A stretch of 64,000 nucleotides of DNA from Pyrinomonadaceae bacterium (lineage in GTDB: Bacteria; Acidobacteriota; Blastocatellia; Pyrinomonadales; Pyrinomonadaceae): positions 310,001 through 374,000 of the forward strand of contig DASUNM010000024.1 in the NCBI GenBank assembly GCA_036277115.1, given 5' to 3'. Positions within the stretch are counted from its first letter, which is position 1. Every line of letters starts with the position of its first letter. Shown piece by piece: positions 1 through 6,915 of this stretch. Below the pieces are notes generated by a model, which saw only the letters and a program-made list of their open reading frames with translations, made no database searches and was not told the origin of the DNA. Position numbers and translations under genes: made by a program.

Positions 1-446
1 GCGTCATTGGCATTTGCCGGTCGATCTCGATTGACGTGGATGGTGGAGCCTGTGTCGTCGATATAGAAATGCCTGGTTCCCGTCTCACGACTTTCGGGAT
101 CCGCGTTTACCGTGAACGTCGATTTCTGGCCCGCGCTGGCCGGCCTTACTTTCAGATCAAAAACGTAACCATAAACAATCGGCTTAGCTCCGGCGAATCT
201 TTGACTGAGAAAGCTTGTCTCAACCAATTGGTCGAACGTGCCAAAGTTTCCGTGTTCGGTGTAGTACTGGACCTGAGCGTGGGAGATCGTTTTGAGATTC
301 ATCGCGGTAGCTTCTTCATTGCCTGATATGACGGCCTGACCGTGGCCATAAATCGCCAGGCCGACTCCCGCCGCCACCACTCCAACGGCAAATAGGAGTA
401 AACATGCCCCAATTGCGATCAGAATACGTTTGGTACGTTTTGCCAT
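1..446 (-). CDS. Pilin-like secreted/membrane protein, C-terminus outside window
   Basis: Read on the minus strand from an ATG at 446, the frame stays open to the window edge (148 codons), so the gene is partial at its 3' end. The product starts with a basic stretch (MAKRTKR) and one hydrophobic segment at about residues 8-33. A segment resembling the mature part of type IV pilin-like proteins follows: alternating Glu/Ala, then NLKTISHAQVQYYTEHGNFG, which recalls the 'minor pilin' domain common in Acidobacteria. I see no canonical prepilin peptidase site (G before F-T-L-x-E), so an export or secretion-apparatus role is only a guess. It lies just upstream of the S9 peptidase on the same strand, separated by about 17 nt, with the peptidase stop at 464 preceding it in transcription order; the two may be co-transcribed. 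Confidence 0.7.
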   Translation of the reverse strand, partial: MAKRTKRILIAIGACLLLFAVGVVAAGVGLAIYGHGQAVISGNEEATAMNLKTISHAQVQYYTEHGNFGTFDQLVETSFLSQRFAGAKPIVYGYVFDLKVRPASAGQKSTFTVNADPESRETGTRHFYIDDTGSTIHVNRDRPANAND

Positions 447-463
447 AACTTACTCGAGCAACC

Positions 464-2491
464 TCACTTCAGGTACTTATCCAGCCAATCCAGCACCGTG
501 TTGTACCACAGCTTTGAATTCTGCGGCTTAAGAATCCAGTGACCTTCGTCCGGAAACATCAGCAGCCTGGACGGCACGTTGCGGCGTTGCAGCGCCGTGT
601 AAAGCTGCAGACTTTCCGTGTAAGGCACGCGATAGTCGAGCTCGCCCGCCGTCACCAGCGTCGGCGTGTTGAAGTTGCCGGCAAAGTTGTGCGGCGACCA
701 CCGCTCGTACATGGCTTTGTTAGTCCACGGAGTCCCCTTGAATTCCCATTCGGGGAACCAGAGTTCTTCGGTCGCGCCGTACATGCTGGTCAGGTTGTAA
801 ACGCCCGCGTGTGACACGAGGGCCTTGAAGCGGAACCGCGGATCGGTGTTGTGACCGAGAATCCAATCGACCATGTAGCCGCCGTATGACGCGCCCGCGG
901 CGCCGATGCGATTGCGATCGACGTACGAGTTGCGACGCAGAACTTCAGCAATACCATTTTTCAGATCGATGAAGACTTTGCCGCCCCAATCGCCGCTGAT
1001 CTCGTTTGTGAATTGCTGGCCGTAGGTGGTCGAGCCGCGCGGGTTCGGCATGAACACAACGTAACCCGCGTCGGTAAAGATCTGCGGATTCCAGCGATAG
1101 CTCCACGTGTCGTTCCAGGCGCCTTGCGGTCCGCCATGAATCAGGACGAGCAAAGGATAGCGCTTGGTGCTGTCGAAGTTGCGCGGCTTGAGCAGAAAGC
1201 CGTGCACCTTTTGATTGAGCGCGCCTGTCCATTCCATTTCTTCGGCAGGTTTTATATCCGCACGAGACATCGCGTCCGCGTTCACGCGCGTGATTGGCGT
1301 CAAGCCACTGCCGTCGACATTCGCGCGGTAAACATCGGGCGGCGCTGCCAGCGTGCTGTTCGCGAACACCAACGTGCGTCCATCCGAGGTAATTCCCAGA
1401 TTGGTAGCGAAGACGTTGTTCAGCACTTTTTGGGGAGCGCCACCGCTGGCCGGAACTTTGTAAACGTTGTGACGTCCGCGTTCACCGGTGAGGAAATAAA
1501 TCGTGCCTCCGTCGGGAGACGGCACGACGTCCTCAACACTAAGATTGAATCCGCGCAGGAGTTCGCGGCTCGTACCGGTCGCGCGGTCATAGCTCATCAG
1601 CCGCCAGCGATCAGCTTCGAAACCAGCCGTGGCTTGGGATCGATAGAGAATTGATTTGCCATCATCCGTATAGATCGGACTGTCTTCGTAACCCCGGTTC
1701 TGCGCTGTGATATTTCGCGCGGCGCCACCATTCACCGAAACGACCCAAACATCGCTGTTCGTCGAAATGGCTTCGACCTTGTCCGGATTTTTCAGGAAAG
1801 CGACTTCTTTGGAGTCAGGCGAAAACGAATAATCGATGTCGCCGGCGACCGCATACGGGGCCGCATCGAAATCGCCCGGTGTCAGATCGCGCGCAGTGCC
1901 GCCGTTGCTCGGAATGATGAACGTGTGCGTCCGCTTCGTATCGCGCCACTCAACCCAGTGACGGAACAGCAGCCGATCGGTTATGTGCGCTTTAACTTTG
2001 CTTTTCTCAGCCGCGTCTTCTTTCGCCTGGTTGCAGGCGTCGTCGTTGCACTCCGGATAAACGTCCGAGGCAAACGCGATCCACTTGCCGTCCGGAGACC
2101 AAACCGGCCCGCTACCGCCCGTGGAGAGTTTTGTGACTTGCTCTTTGTCATCGCCGTCGGCGTCCATCACCCAAATCTGACCACCGGTGACGTAAGCGAT
2201 CTTTTTTCCGTCCGGCGACCAGCGCGGCTGGCTCGAAGAAGTTCCGCCTTTGGTCAGTTGCTTCGGCTCGCCACCGCCGATGGGCACGACGTAAATCTGA
2301 TTGACGGTCCGGTTGTCATCGAACTGCACGTCACCAATTACGAACGCTACCTGACGACCGTCCGGCGAAACTTGCGGGTCGCTGAGGCGCCGCACCTTCA
2401 TCAGATCGTCGATGGTAAACCGTTGCCCTTGCGCGACGACCGCAGACACGAGCACCAGCACAGTCACAAAAATACCAAGAGAACGCTTCAT
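464..2491 (-). CDS. S9 family (prolyl oligopeptidase-type) secreted serine peptidase
   Basis: Exported peptidase of 675 residues. The ATG at 2491 is chosen because a GAGAGAGG Shine-Dalgarno lies about 5 nt upstream and the protein then begins with a signal peptide (MKRSLGIFVTVLVLVSAVVA, cleavage near AQG); an earlier in-frame start would bury it. Residues about 30-430 form a WD40/PD40-type propeller with repeated SPDG and WSPDGKKIAY-like blades. The alpha/beta hydrolase domain follows: nucleophile motif GASYGG (Ser near 536), Asp near 619 (ELDYRVP) and His near 651 (DEGHW). Length and order match acylaminoacyl-peptidase-like S9C enzymes, which cleave short peptides. A periplasmic peptide-scavenging role is inferred. 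The fold and triad are clear; substrate preference is not. Confidence 0.95.
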   Translation of the reverse strand: MKRSLGIFVTVLVLVSAVVAQGQRFTIDDLMKVRRLSDPQVSPDGRQVAFVIGDVQFDDNRTVNQIYVVPIGGGEPKQLTKGGTSSSQPRWSPDGKKIAYVTGGQIWVMDADGDDKEQVTKLSTGGSGPVWSPDGKWIAFASDVYPECNDDACNQAKEDAAEKSKVKAHITDRLLFRHWVEWRDTKRTHTFIIPSNGGTARDLTPGDFDAAPYAVAGDIDYSFSPDSKEVAFLKNPDKVEAISTNSDVWVVSVNGGAARNITAQNRGYEDSPIYTDDGKSILYRSQATAGFEADRWRLMSYDRATGTSRELLRGFNLSVEDVVPSPDGGTIYFLTGERGRHNVYKVPASGGAPQKVLNNVFATNLGITSDGRTLVFANSTLAAPPDVYRANVDGSGLTPITRVNADAMSRADIKPAEEMEWTGALNQKVHGFLLKPRNFDSTKRYPLLVLIHGGPQGAWNDTWSYRWNPQIFTDAGYVVFMPNPRGSTTYGQQFTNEISGDWGGKVFIDLKNGIAEVLRRNSYVDRNRIGAAGASYGGYMVDWILGHNTDPRFRFKALVSHAGVYNLTSMYGATEELWFPEWEFKGTPWTNKAMYERWSPHNFAGNFNTPTLVTAGELDYRVPYTESLQLYTALQRRNVPSRLLMFPDEGHWILKPQNSKLWYNTVLDWLDKYLK

Positions 2492-2620
2492 AAAACCTCT
2501 CTCCGAATAAATTGATTTGTCCTGGGAAAGCGCCCGCATTATGTCACTTTTATTTGGCCTTTGCGACTCGCGGGAAGTGCGTAGGGCGCAATGCTGATGG
2601 AGATTAGCGCGAGTCGACGC

Positions 2621-2699
2621 GGGGCAGTAGTCCGACCGTTAGGGAGGGCTCATTACATCACGCGTTTGGAGCCCTCCTTTACAGTCGGGCTACTGCCCC
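2621..2699. repeat. REPIN-like inverted repeat, 31-bp arms
   Basis: Left arm 2621-2651 begins GGGGCAGTAG and right arm 2669-2699 ends CTACTGCCCC. The arms are reverse complements over 31 bases with four mismatches, separated by 17 bases. No T-run follows, so a rho-independent terminator is unlikely. A fragment resembling the left arm (GGCAGTAG then a GGGAGGGC block) recurs near 31643-31668, suggesting a dispersed family. Confidence 0.75.
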
Positions 2700-2807
2700 A
2701 AGCTCAGCGCCACGCAAACAAGGCTACGGCAGTCTGCAATGCAACGTCAGACTTGAACTCACGCAGATGAGCAGCCTCCCGCCGTATTCAAATCCGATCA
2801 CTTCGAT

Positions 2808-2813
2808 TAGAAT
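2808..2813 (+). promoter_or_regulatory. Putative -10 box of leaderless GNAT gene
   Basis: TAGAAT lies exactly 8 bases before the ATG at 2822, and no Shine-Dalgarno is present. The same geometry occurs before 6283 and 6916, which supports transcription starting at or next to the start codon. A weak TTCAAA at 2787 could be the -35. Confidence 0.45.
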
Positions 2814-2821
2814 CGCGGGCG

Positions 2822-3313
2822 ATGTCAGAAGGGACCTCGGCGAACTCGATCAATCTGCGTCCGGTGACCACGGAAGACGCGCCGTTCCTGCTCACGCTTT
2901 ACAAGAGCAGCCGCGGCGACGATTTGCGCGGGCTTGGTTGGGAAGAGGAGCGCGTGAGCGAATTCCTCGACATGCAGTATGAAGCGCAGCAGCGTTTTCA
3001 TGCGAACGAATACCGGCGGCCCGTGGATCAAATCATTATGCGAGACGGCGAGCCCATCGGCCGGTTGGTGTTTGAGCCGCGCGAGCACGAAATCCGTTGC
3101 GTAGATATCGCTTTACAGCCGCGCCATCGCAGCGCAGGCATTGGCGCGCAATTGCTGCGCGAACTACAGAGCGAGGCGAAGCGGCAAAAGAAGCCACTGC
3201 GTTTGCAGGTAATTCGCTTCAGCCGCGCCGTTCCACTGTTCGAGCGCCTCGGCTTTCAGCGCATCAGCGAAACCGGCACGCATTTTCAGATGGAGTGGGC
3301 GCCGGAAGGTTGA
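2822..3313 (+). CDS. GNAT family N-acetyltransferase
   Basis: Protein of 163 residues with the GNAT fold. The acetyl-CoA-binding motif A is visible as RHRSAGIGAQLL near residues 101-112 (R-x-x-G-x-G/A pattern), and the C-terminal strand-helix has LFERLGFQRI. Such enzymes transfer an acetyl group from acetyl-CoA to an amine on a small molecule or protein; the substrate cannot be told from sequence. The start at 2822 follows a TAGAAT box by 8 bases with no Shine-Dalgarno. It stands alone: the upstream gene is divergent, and a palindromic repeat follows the stop. Confidence 0.9.
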   Translation: MSEGTSANSINLRPVTTEDAPFLLTLYKSSRGDDLRGLGWEEERVSEFLDMQYEAQQRFHANEYRRPVDQIIMRDGEPIGRLVFEPREHEIRCVDIALQPRHRSAGIGAQLLRELQSEAKRQKKPLRLQVIRFSRAVPLFERLGFQRISETGTHFQMEWAPEG

Positions 3314-3330
3314 GGTTTAGAGATTTGAAA

Positions 3331-3420
3331 CTTCAGCCCGGAGGGCTGAAAGAGAGTAGTCGGTGGTCGCAGACCACCGGAAACCGGCTACTTTCTGTCA
3401 ACCCTCCGGGTTGTAATACG
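3331..3420. repeat. Modular palindrome array, short copy
   Basis: Starts with CTTCAGCCCGGAGGGCTGAA, continues with the hairpin GGTGGTCGCAGACCACC, and ends GGCTACTTTCTGTCAACCC then CGGGTTGTAATACG. The same outer modules occur at 14985-15193, where four further palindromic modules are inserted. It lies between the GNAT stop and the next gene. Confidence 0.8.
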
Positions 3421-3447
3421 TCACGTGAAATATGAAGGAGAGTTTCT

Positions 3448-3894
3448 ATGAAGATTTTAGGAATCATACTTGTCGCAATTCTCGGAACCGTAGCTTTGGT
3501 GGCTGGGACCAGCCGTGCATCGCAGTCGGAGTCCGACGCGGCGGCGCGCGTGCCGCTCGAGAACTACATCCAGGGACACGCCACGGGCAACGGCGATTTC
3601 ATGCGCAAGGCGTTTCATACCGACGCGAAGATAATGGCTTTTCGCGACGGTAAGCTCACCAATCTCACGGCCGAAGAGTTTGCTTCCCGCTTCAACGGCA
3701 AACCTGCGCCCGATGAAGCCCAACGCAAACGCCGGATCGAGAGTGTTGAGATCACCGGAAACGCAGGAGTCGGCAAAATCGTTCTCGACTATCCGGCGGT
3801 GACGTTCACTGACTACATGTCGCTGCTGAAAGTCGGCGACGAGTGGAAAATCGTAAACAAGGTCTTCTACGCTGCGCCGAAAACAAAACCGTAG
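3448..3894 (+). CDS. Secreted NTF2-like (lumazine-binding-type) small protein
   Basis: Protein of 148 residues with a signal peptide (MKILGIILVAILGTVALVAG, cleavage near TSRAS). The mature part has the small alpha+beta NTF2/SnoaL-like fold: an N-terminal helix with LENYIQGHATGNGDFMRKAF, a central HTDAKIMAFRDGKL strand pair, and the C-terminal signature DYMSLLKVGDEWKIVNKVFY seen in 'putative lumazine-binding' proteins. Such proteins often bind small hydrophobic ligands, but there is no direct evidence of activity. The ATG at 3448 follows AAGGAG at a good distance. It resembles the protein at 6283 in size, signal peptide and the LSLLK..GEWKIV motif. Confidence 0.85.
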   Translation: MKILGIILVAILGTVALVAGTSRASQSESDAAARVPLENYIQGHATGNGDFMRKAFHTDAKIMAFRDGKLTNLTAEEFASRFNGKPAPDEAQRKRRIESVEITGNAGVGKIVLDYPAVTFTDYMSLLKVGDEWKIVNKVFYAAPKTKP

Positions 3895-3930
3895 ATTCAA
3901 AGGGCGTTGCAATAATTTCAAAGTCTCCGT

Positions 3931-4012
3931 GAGACTCTGTCGAGCTCTGTCTCTCTGTGGTGAAATTATCTTCAGCAAAAACAACACCATAGAGACACAG
4001 GGGCGGCACCGA
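3931..4012. repeat. CTCTGTGG-type dyad repeat
   Basis: Left part carries GTCTCTCTGTGGTG and right part carries the complementary CACCATAGAGACAC. The same vocabulary in inverted order occurs at 6838-6899 and 12398-12492. Confidence 0.55.
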
Positions 4013-4073
4013 GGAAAACACATTAGCACCATCGACCCCATGGGTCTCGGTAGCAAGTAACCGGCGGATGAGG

Positions 4074-4130
4074 GCACTTTCAGGGGAATGGACACTTTTC
4101 AGGGATAAATGGCCAAGTTTTAGGGAACTA
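4074..4130. repeat. Cluster of degenerate repeats, possible relic of a transposon end
   Basis: Three adjacent units share the pattern CA(C/A)(T/G)TTT(C/T)AGGG followed by A/T and TGG: at about 4075-4090, 4092-4112 and 4113-4130. Multiple short repeats at one end are typical of IS21-type termini, but no transposase is nearby and no partner end was found. Confidence 0.3.
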
Positions 4131-4199
4131 AGCCCGAGTCGGCGCGTTTTTACAAGAGAACTCGTGTCTGTCCAATTCCTGTAACCGAGGAGATCTCCA

Positions 4200-5171
4200 A
4201 TGCCAAATAGAAAATTGACAGTCCTTTCCCTGAGTTTATTCGTCGCGCTGGGTGTGATTGGCCTGAGCGCCTCAGCCCAATCGTTGACCGGCGAGTGGAA
4301 GGGTTCGCTCGTTAAAGACAAATCCAAGGTCAACCTGAATTTCGCGATGCGTCGCGAAACCGATGGCGAGAAGAAATGGAATCACAGCATCGGACACACC
4401 TTTGAGTTTTCCGAAATTGGCTTGAACCGGGAACAGGTGCTGAACGGCGGGCCCGTAAGCTTCAGGCTGACGCGCGAAGCCGGCACGATCGAAGGCGAAG
4501 GCACTTTTGTAAACGAGAAGGGAACCGGCACGTACCGCTTCATCGGCAACACGGGTTTTCTCGCCGCGATGAAGACGCGCGGGTTCGACTTTGAAAAGCA
4601 ATCAGGCATTCAGCACGAATCAAAGTCGAAACAGGAAAGTTCGCTCGATGAAAAACTCTTCACGGCCGCGGTGTTGAATGTGAACACGGCGCTGGCTGAC
4701 GACCTGCGCTCAGCAAACTTCCCCAACCTCGATGTTGGCGATCTCTTCAAAGCGGCCATCTTCAAGATCGATAGCGCGTTCATGCGCGAAATGAAGTCGA
4801 CCGGCTTCCCGAACCTCGGTATGGAAGAGTTGGTCAAGGCGCGCATCTTCAAAATCGATGCTGCCTTTGTGAAACGCGCCACGGAGATGGGCTTTGCTAA
4901 TCAGGGATTTGAAAACCTGGTGAAGATGAGCATCTTCAAGGTGACACCTGAATTTGTTGCCGAAGTTCGCAACGAGGGTCTAACGGATCTTTCCATAGAA
5001 GAAGTTGTGAAGCTGCGCATCTTCAATATCAACGGCGAGTTTATCCGGAAGGCGAAAGGCGAAGGCGTTCCGTTGACCGTCGAAAGCCTGGTGCAAAAGA
5101 AACACGGCGTGTCGAGGGCGCCGCGGCCGCCACGACCGCCGCGCAACCGAGCTCGTACGGTAATCATTTGA
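4200..5171 (+). CDS. Secreted protein with five C-terminal 29-residue repeats
   Basis: Protein of 323 residues with a signal peptide (MPNRKLTVLSLSLFVALGVIG, cleavage near SASAQS). Residues about 28-130 form a beta-rich domain beginning LTGEWKGSLVKD. Residues about 155-299 contain five tandem repeats of about 29 residues with the pattern (K)xxIFKIDxxFxxxxxxxGxxxLxxEELV. Similar repeats are known to me from the C-terminal parts of acidobacterial BlaR1/M56-type proteins, but no peptidase or membrane sensor part is present here. The C-terminus is Pro/Arg-rich (PRPPRPPRNRAR). The start has GAGGAG 8 nt upstream. Function is unknown; protein binding by the repeats is a reasonable guess. Confidence 0.85.
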   Translation: MPNRKLTVLSLSLFVALGVIGLSASAQSLTGEWKGSLVKDKSKVNLNFAMRRETDGEKKWNHSIGHTFEFSEIGLNREQVLNGGPVSFRLTREAGTIEGEGTFVNEKGTGTYRFIGNTGFLAAMKTRGFDFEKQSGIQHESKSKQESSLDEKLFTAAVLNVNTALADDLRSANFPNLDVGDLFKAAIFKIDSAFMREMKSTGFPNLGMEELVKARIFKIDAAFVKRATEMGFANQGFENLVKMSIFKVTPEFVAEVRNEGLTDLSIEEVVKLRIFNINGEFIRKAKGEGVPLTVESLVQKKHGVSRAPRPPRPPRNRARTVII

Positions 5172-5241
5172 TCGCTGGATTCAGTCCTTTGCGGCGGACT
5201 GACTCTTGAAAACTTGCGGCTCAAGTCGCAGGATTCACTGA

Positions 5242-6147
5242 ATGAAGTCGCCTAAACGCCGGACTAAAAAGCTGCTGGCCATAATCGCCTTGCTGCTTTT
5301 GGGTTCGGCGTTCGGCGTTTACGCCTACCTCACCGGCCTCCACACAGTTCGTCACGAACAAGTCAGAATCTCTTCTCGCGGTGCTGAACTGGCTGCCACC
5401 GTTTCACTTCCGCGTTGGGGCTCAGGCCCGTTCCCGGCCGTGGTGGCTGTGCATAGCTCCGGGCCTCGCCAGGCACAGGACCTGACGATCGTCTGGCGCA
5501 ACCTTGTGCCGGAAGGCGTCGTGGTTCTCACCTATGACAAGCCGGGCGTAGGTCAGTCAAACGGTCGCTTCGAAGAGGTGAGAACTGATTCCAGCGAACC
5601 ACAACTTCGCGCGATCGCGGACGATGTGTTGGCTTGTATTGCGTTTCTTAAAAAGCATCCCATGGTCGATCCCAACCGCGTCGGACTGTTCGGCGGGAGC
5701 CAGGCCGGTTGGATCATCCCAATTGCGTGCGACGTCCAGCCGGACATCCCGTTCAGCGTGATTCTCTCGGGACCGGCAACATCCTACGGTCTTGAAATGT
5801 ATTTCAGCTCGCTCACGGGCGAAGGAATTCGCGCCGGTTCGGGACTCAATGTCGAGCAGATAGAAGAGAGATTGAACAGTTACAGCGGGCCGGCTGGATA
5901 TGAGCCGCTCCCGCTTCTCACGCGCATGAGGACTCCTACCCTTTGGCTTTACGGCGAGCGGGACATAGACATACCTGCGCAACGCAGCGCGAGGATTGTC
6001 ACTGAACTTCAGGCGAAGGGATCACCATTCACCGTGAAAGTTTATCCGGACGGAAATCACAACCTTGAGCACTACTCTACGGGTAAGCACTTGAAATACT
6101 GGCCCGACATCGTTGACTGGTTACGTAAACAGAAAGTCATCCAATAG
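5242..6147 (+). CDS. Alpha/beta hydrolase, membrane-anchored or secreted
   Basis: Protein of 301 residues with a basic N-terminus (MKSPKRRTKK) and one hydrophobic segment at about 11-31, a likely signal anchor. The hydrolase domain shows an oxyanion region VAVHSSGPR, the nucleophile elbow GLFGGSQAG (Ser153), the acid in GERDIDIP (Asp241) and the catalytic His in GNHNLEH (His273). The layout fits dienelactone-hydrolase or acyl-peptidase-like esterases of the bacterial 'S9-like hydrolase' group. Substrate unknown. It starts about 70 nt after the repeat protein, so the two might share a transcript. Confidence 0.9.
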   Translation: MKSPKRRTKKLLAIIALLLLGSAFGVYAYLTGLHTVRHEQVRISSRGAELAATVSLPRWGSGPFPAVVAVHSSGPRQAQDLTIVWRNLVPEGVVVLTYDKPGVGQSNGRFEEVRTDSSEPQLRAIADDVLACIAFLKKHPMVDPNRVGLFGGSQAGWIIPIACDVQPDIPFSVILSGPATSYGLEMYFSSLTGEGIRAGSGLNVEQIEERLNSYSGPAGYEPLPLLTRMRTPTLWLYGERDIDIPAQRSARIVTELQAKGSPFTVKVYPDGNHNLEHYSTGKHLKYWPDIVDWLRKQKVIQ

Positions 6148-6172
6148 GTAGGCAGCGGCTCCAACGTCCCGC

Positions 6173-6232
6173 GTCCAAGTCCAAAGTCGTCCTTTGCGTG
6201 GACCTTGGACGTTGGACCTTGGAGGTTGGACC
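6173..6232. repeat. Heptamer tandem repeat (GGACCTT type), inverted arms
   Basis: GTCCAAG/GTCCAAA units on the left are followed by GGACCTT, GGACGTT, GGACCTT and GGAGGTT at 6200-6227. Left and right halves are complementary heptamer runs, giving a potential hairpin downstream of the hydrolase stop. Confidence 0.75.
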
Positions 6233-6246
6233 AGGCTCACCACCGG

Positions 6247-6274
6247 TTGAAATCCTCTCCGTGACTTCTATAAT
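6247..6274 (+). promoter_or_regulatory. Strong sigma-70-type promoter of a leaderless gene
   Basis: TTGAAA at 6247-6252 and TATAAT at 6269-6274 are 16 bases apart. The ATG at 6283 begins 8 bases after TATAAT, which places the predicted transcription start at or within two bases of the start codon, and no Shine-Dalgarno is visible. Confidence 0.65.
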
Positions 6275-6282
6275 TTTCGCCC

Positions 6283-6726
6283 ATGAAAGTCATATCCGCG
6301 ATTCTTCTTTCGCTGGTGGCGTTTGCCGGCCTCGCGGAAGTGCGTGCTCAGACTTCCGATAGCGAACATGACGCGATCAAAATCGCCGTCGAAACCTATC
6401 TCTACGAAGAAGACCGCGCCAAGGTCGCGCGGGTGGTAGATTCTGGCGCCAAGATCCTGGGAGTAGATGCGGACGGGAAGCTGGTCACGACGGCGACCTC
6501 GAAGCCCGCTGGCAAGATGCCAAAGGGAGCCACAACCCGCGCTCCTCGTCAGAAGATCGTCAATATAGATATCTTTGCAAATGGCGCCGTGGTGAAGGTC
6601 GAGACTGACCGTTTGTCGCTCGACGGCCCGCACGCAGAACTGCGGCACGCGCAATATCTCTCTCTGCTCAAGCTAAACGGTGAATGGAAGATCGTCAGCA
6701 TCCTGATGCCGTCCGTTGGACGGTGA
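6283..6726 (+). CDS. Secreted NTF2-like small protein, paralogue-like to 3448
   Basis: Protein of 147 residues with a signal peptide (MKVISAILLSLVAFAGLAEVRA, cleavage before QTS). The mature part has an N-terminal helix with an EHDAIKIAVETYLYEEDR segment and ends in the lumazine-binding/NTF2-type signature QYLSLLKLNGEWKIVSILM. It shares architecture and this motif with the protein at 3448, but is otherwise diverged. Ligand and role are unknown. The transcript is probably leaderless because a consensus promoter ends 8 bases before the ATG. Confidence 0.85.
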   Translation: MKVISAILLSLVAFAGLAEVRAQTSDSEHDAIKIAVETYLYEEDRAKVARVVDSGAKILGVDADGKLVTTATSKPAGKMPKGATTRAPRQKIVNIDIFANGAVVKVETDRLSLDGPHAELRHAQYLSLLKLNGEWKIVSILMPSVGR

Positions 6727-6744
6727 AAGGTGTTCGCAGCGCCT

Positions 6745-6838
6745 GTCAGAACCACCTGCGGTGACGGGTGATTGATGTTACCTGATTGGGCTGTGCCGAA
6801 TCCAAGATCAACCGCCCGCTACCGCAGGCGGTTCTGAC
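6745..6838. repeat. REPIN-like inverted repeat, 26-bp arms
   Basis: Left arm 6745-6770 starts GTCAGAACC and right arm 6813-6838 ends GGTTCTGAC. Over 26 bases the arms are reverse complements with four mismatches. The spacer is 42 bases. It lies just after the stop at 6726. Confidence 0.75.
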
Positions 6839-6899
6839 TCTGTGGTGAACCCCGCCATTAACCACGGAGACACAAAGTTCCACGGAGAGCCACGAAGAC
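6838..6899. repeat. CTCTGTGG-type dyad repeat
   Basis: TCTGTGGTGAA on the left and CCACGGAGACACAAAG then CCACGGAGAGCCACGAAG on the right; a degenerate member of the family also seen at 3931 and 12398. It abuts the amidohydrolase promoter. Confidence 0.5.
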
Positions 6900-6901
6900 T
6901 C

Positions 6902-6907
6902 TATAAT
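6902..6907 (+). promoter_or_regulatory. -10 box of leaderless amidohydrolase gene
   Basis: TATAAT is followed by 8 bases and the ATG at 6916, the same spacing as at 6269/6283. A weak TTCCAC at 6878-6883 may serve as -35 (18-base spacer). Confidence 0.55.
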
Positions 6908-6915
6908 CCCCGCTC

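Larger units (their letters stand above)
2492..2821. other. Intergenic region with long dyad and a promoter
   Basis: This divergent gap of 330 bases separates the S9 peptidase from the GNAT gene. I see no convincing coding sequence. It contains the long inverted repeat at 2621-2699 and a -10-like TAGAAT at 2808-2813 directly before the GNAT start. Confidence 0.6.
3895..4199. other. Intergenic region with repeats, no gene seen
   Basis: These 305 bases hold a CTCTGTGG-type dyad (about 3931-4012) and a cluster of three degenerate 18-21-base repeats at 4074-4130. The Shine-Dalgarno GAGGAG of the next gene is at about 4186-4191. No open frame here looks coding. Confidence 0.6.

Noticed and set aside
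36..326. Plus-strand open frame of 96 codons at the window start
   Set aside because: The minus-strand frame over the same bases has a signal-like N-terminus and pilin-like features; the plus-strand frame has no recognisable pattern.
1013..1654. Long plus-strand frame opposite the S9 peptidase
   Set aside because: It is the complement of a clear S9 peptidase gene in a GC-rich region, where such shadows are expected.
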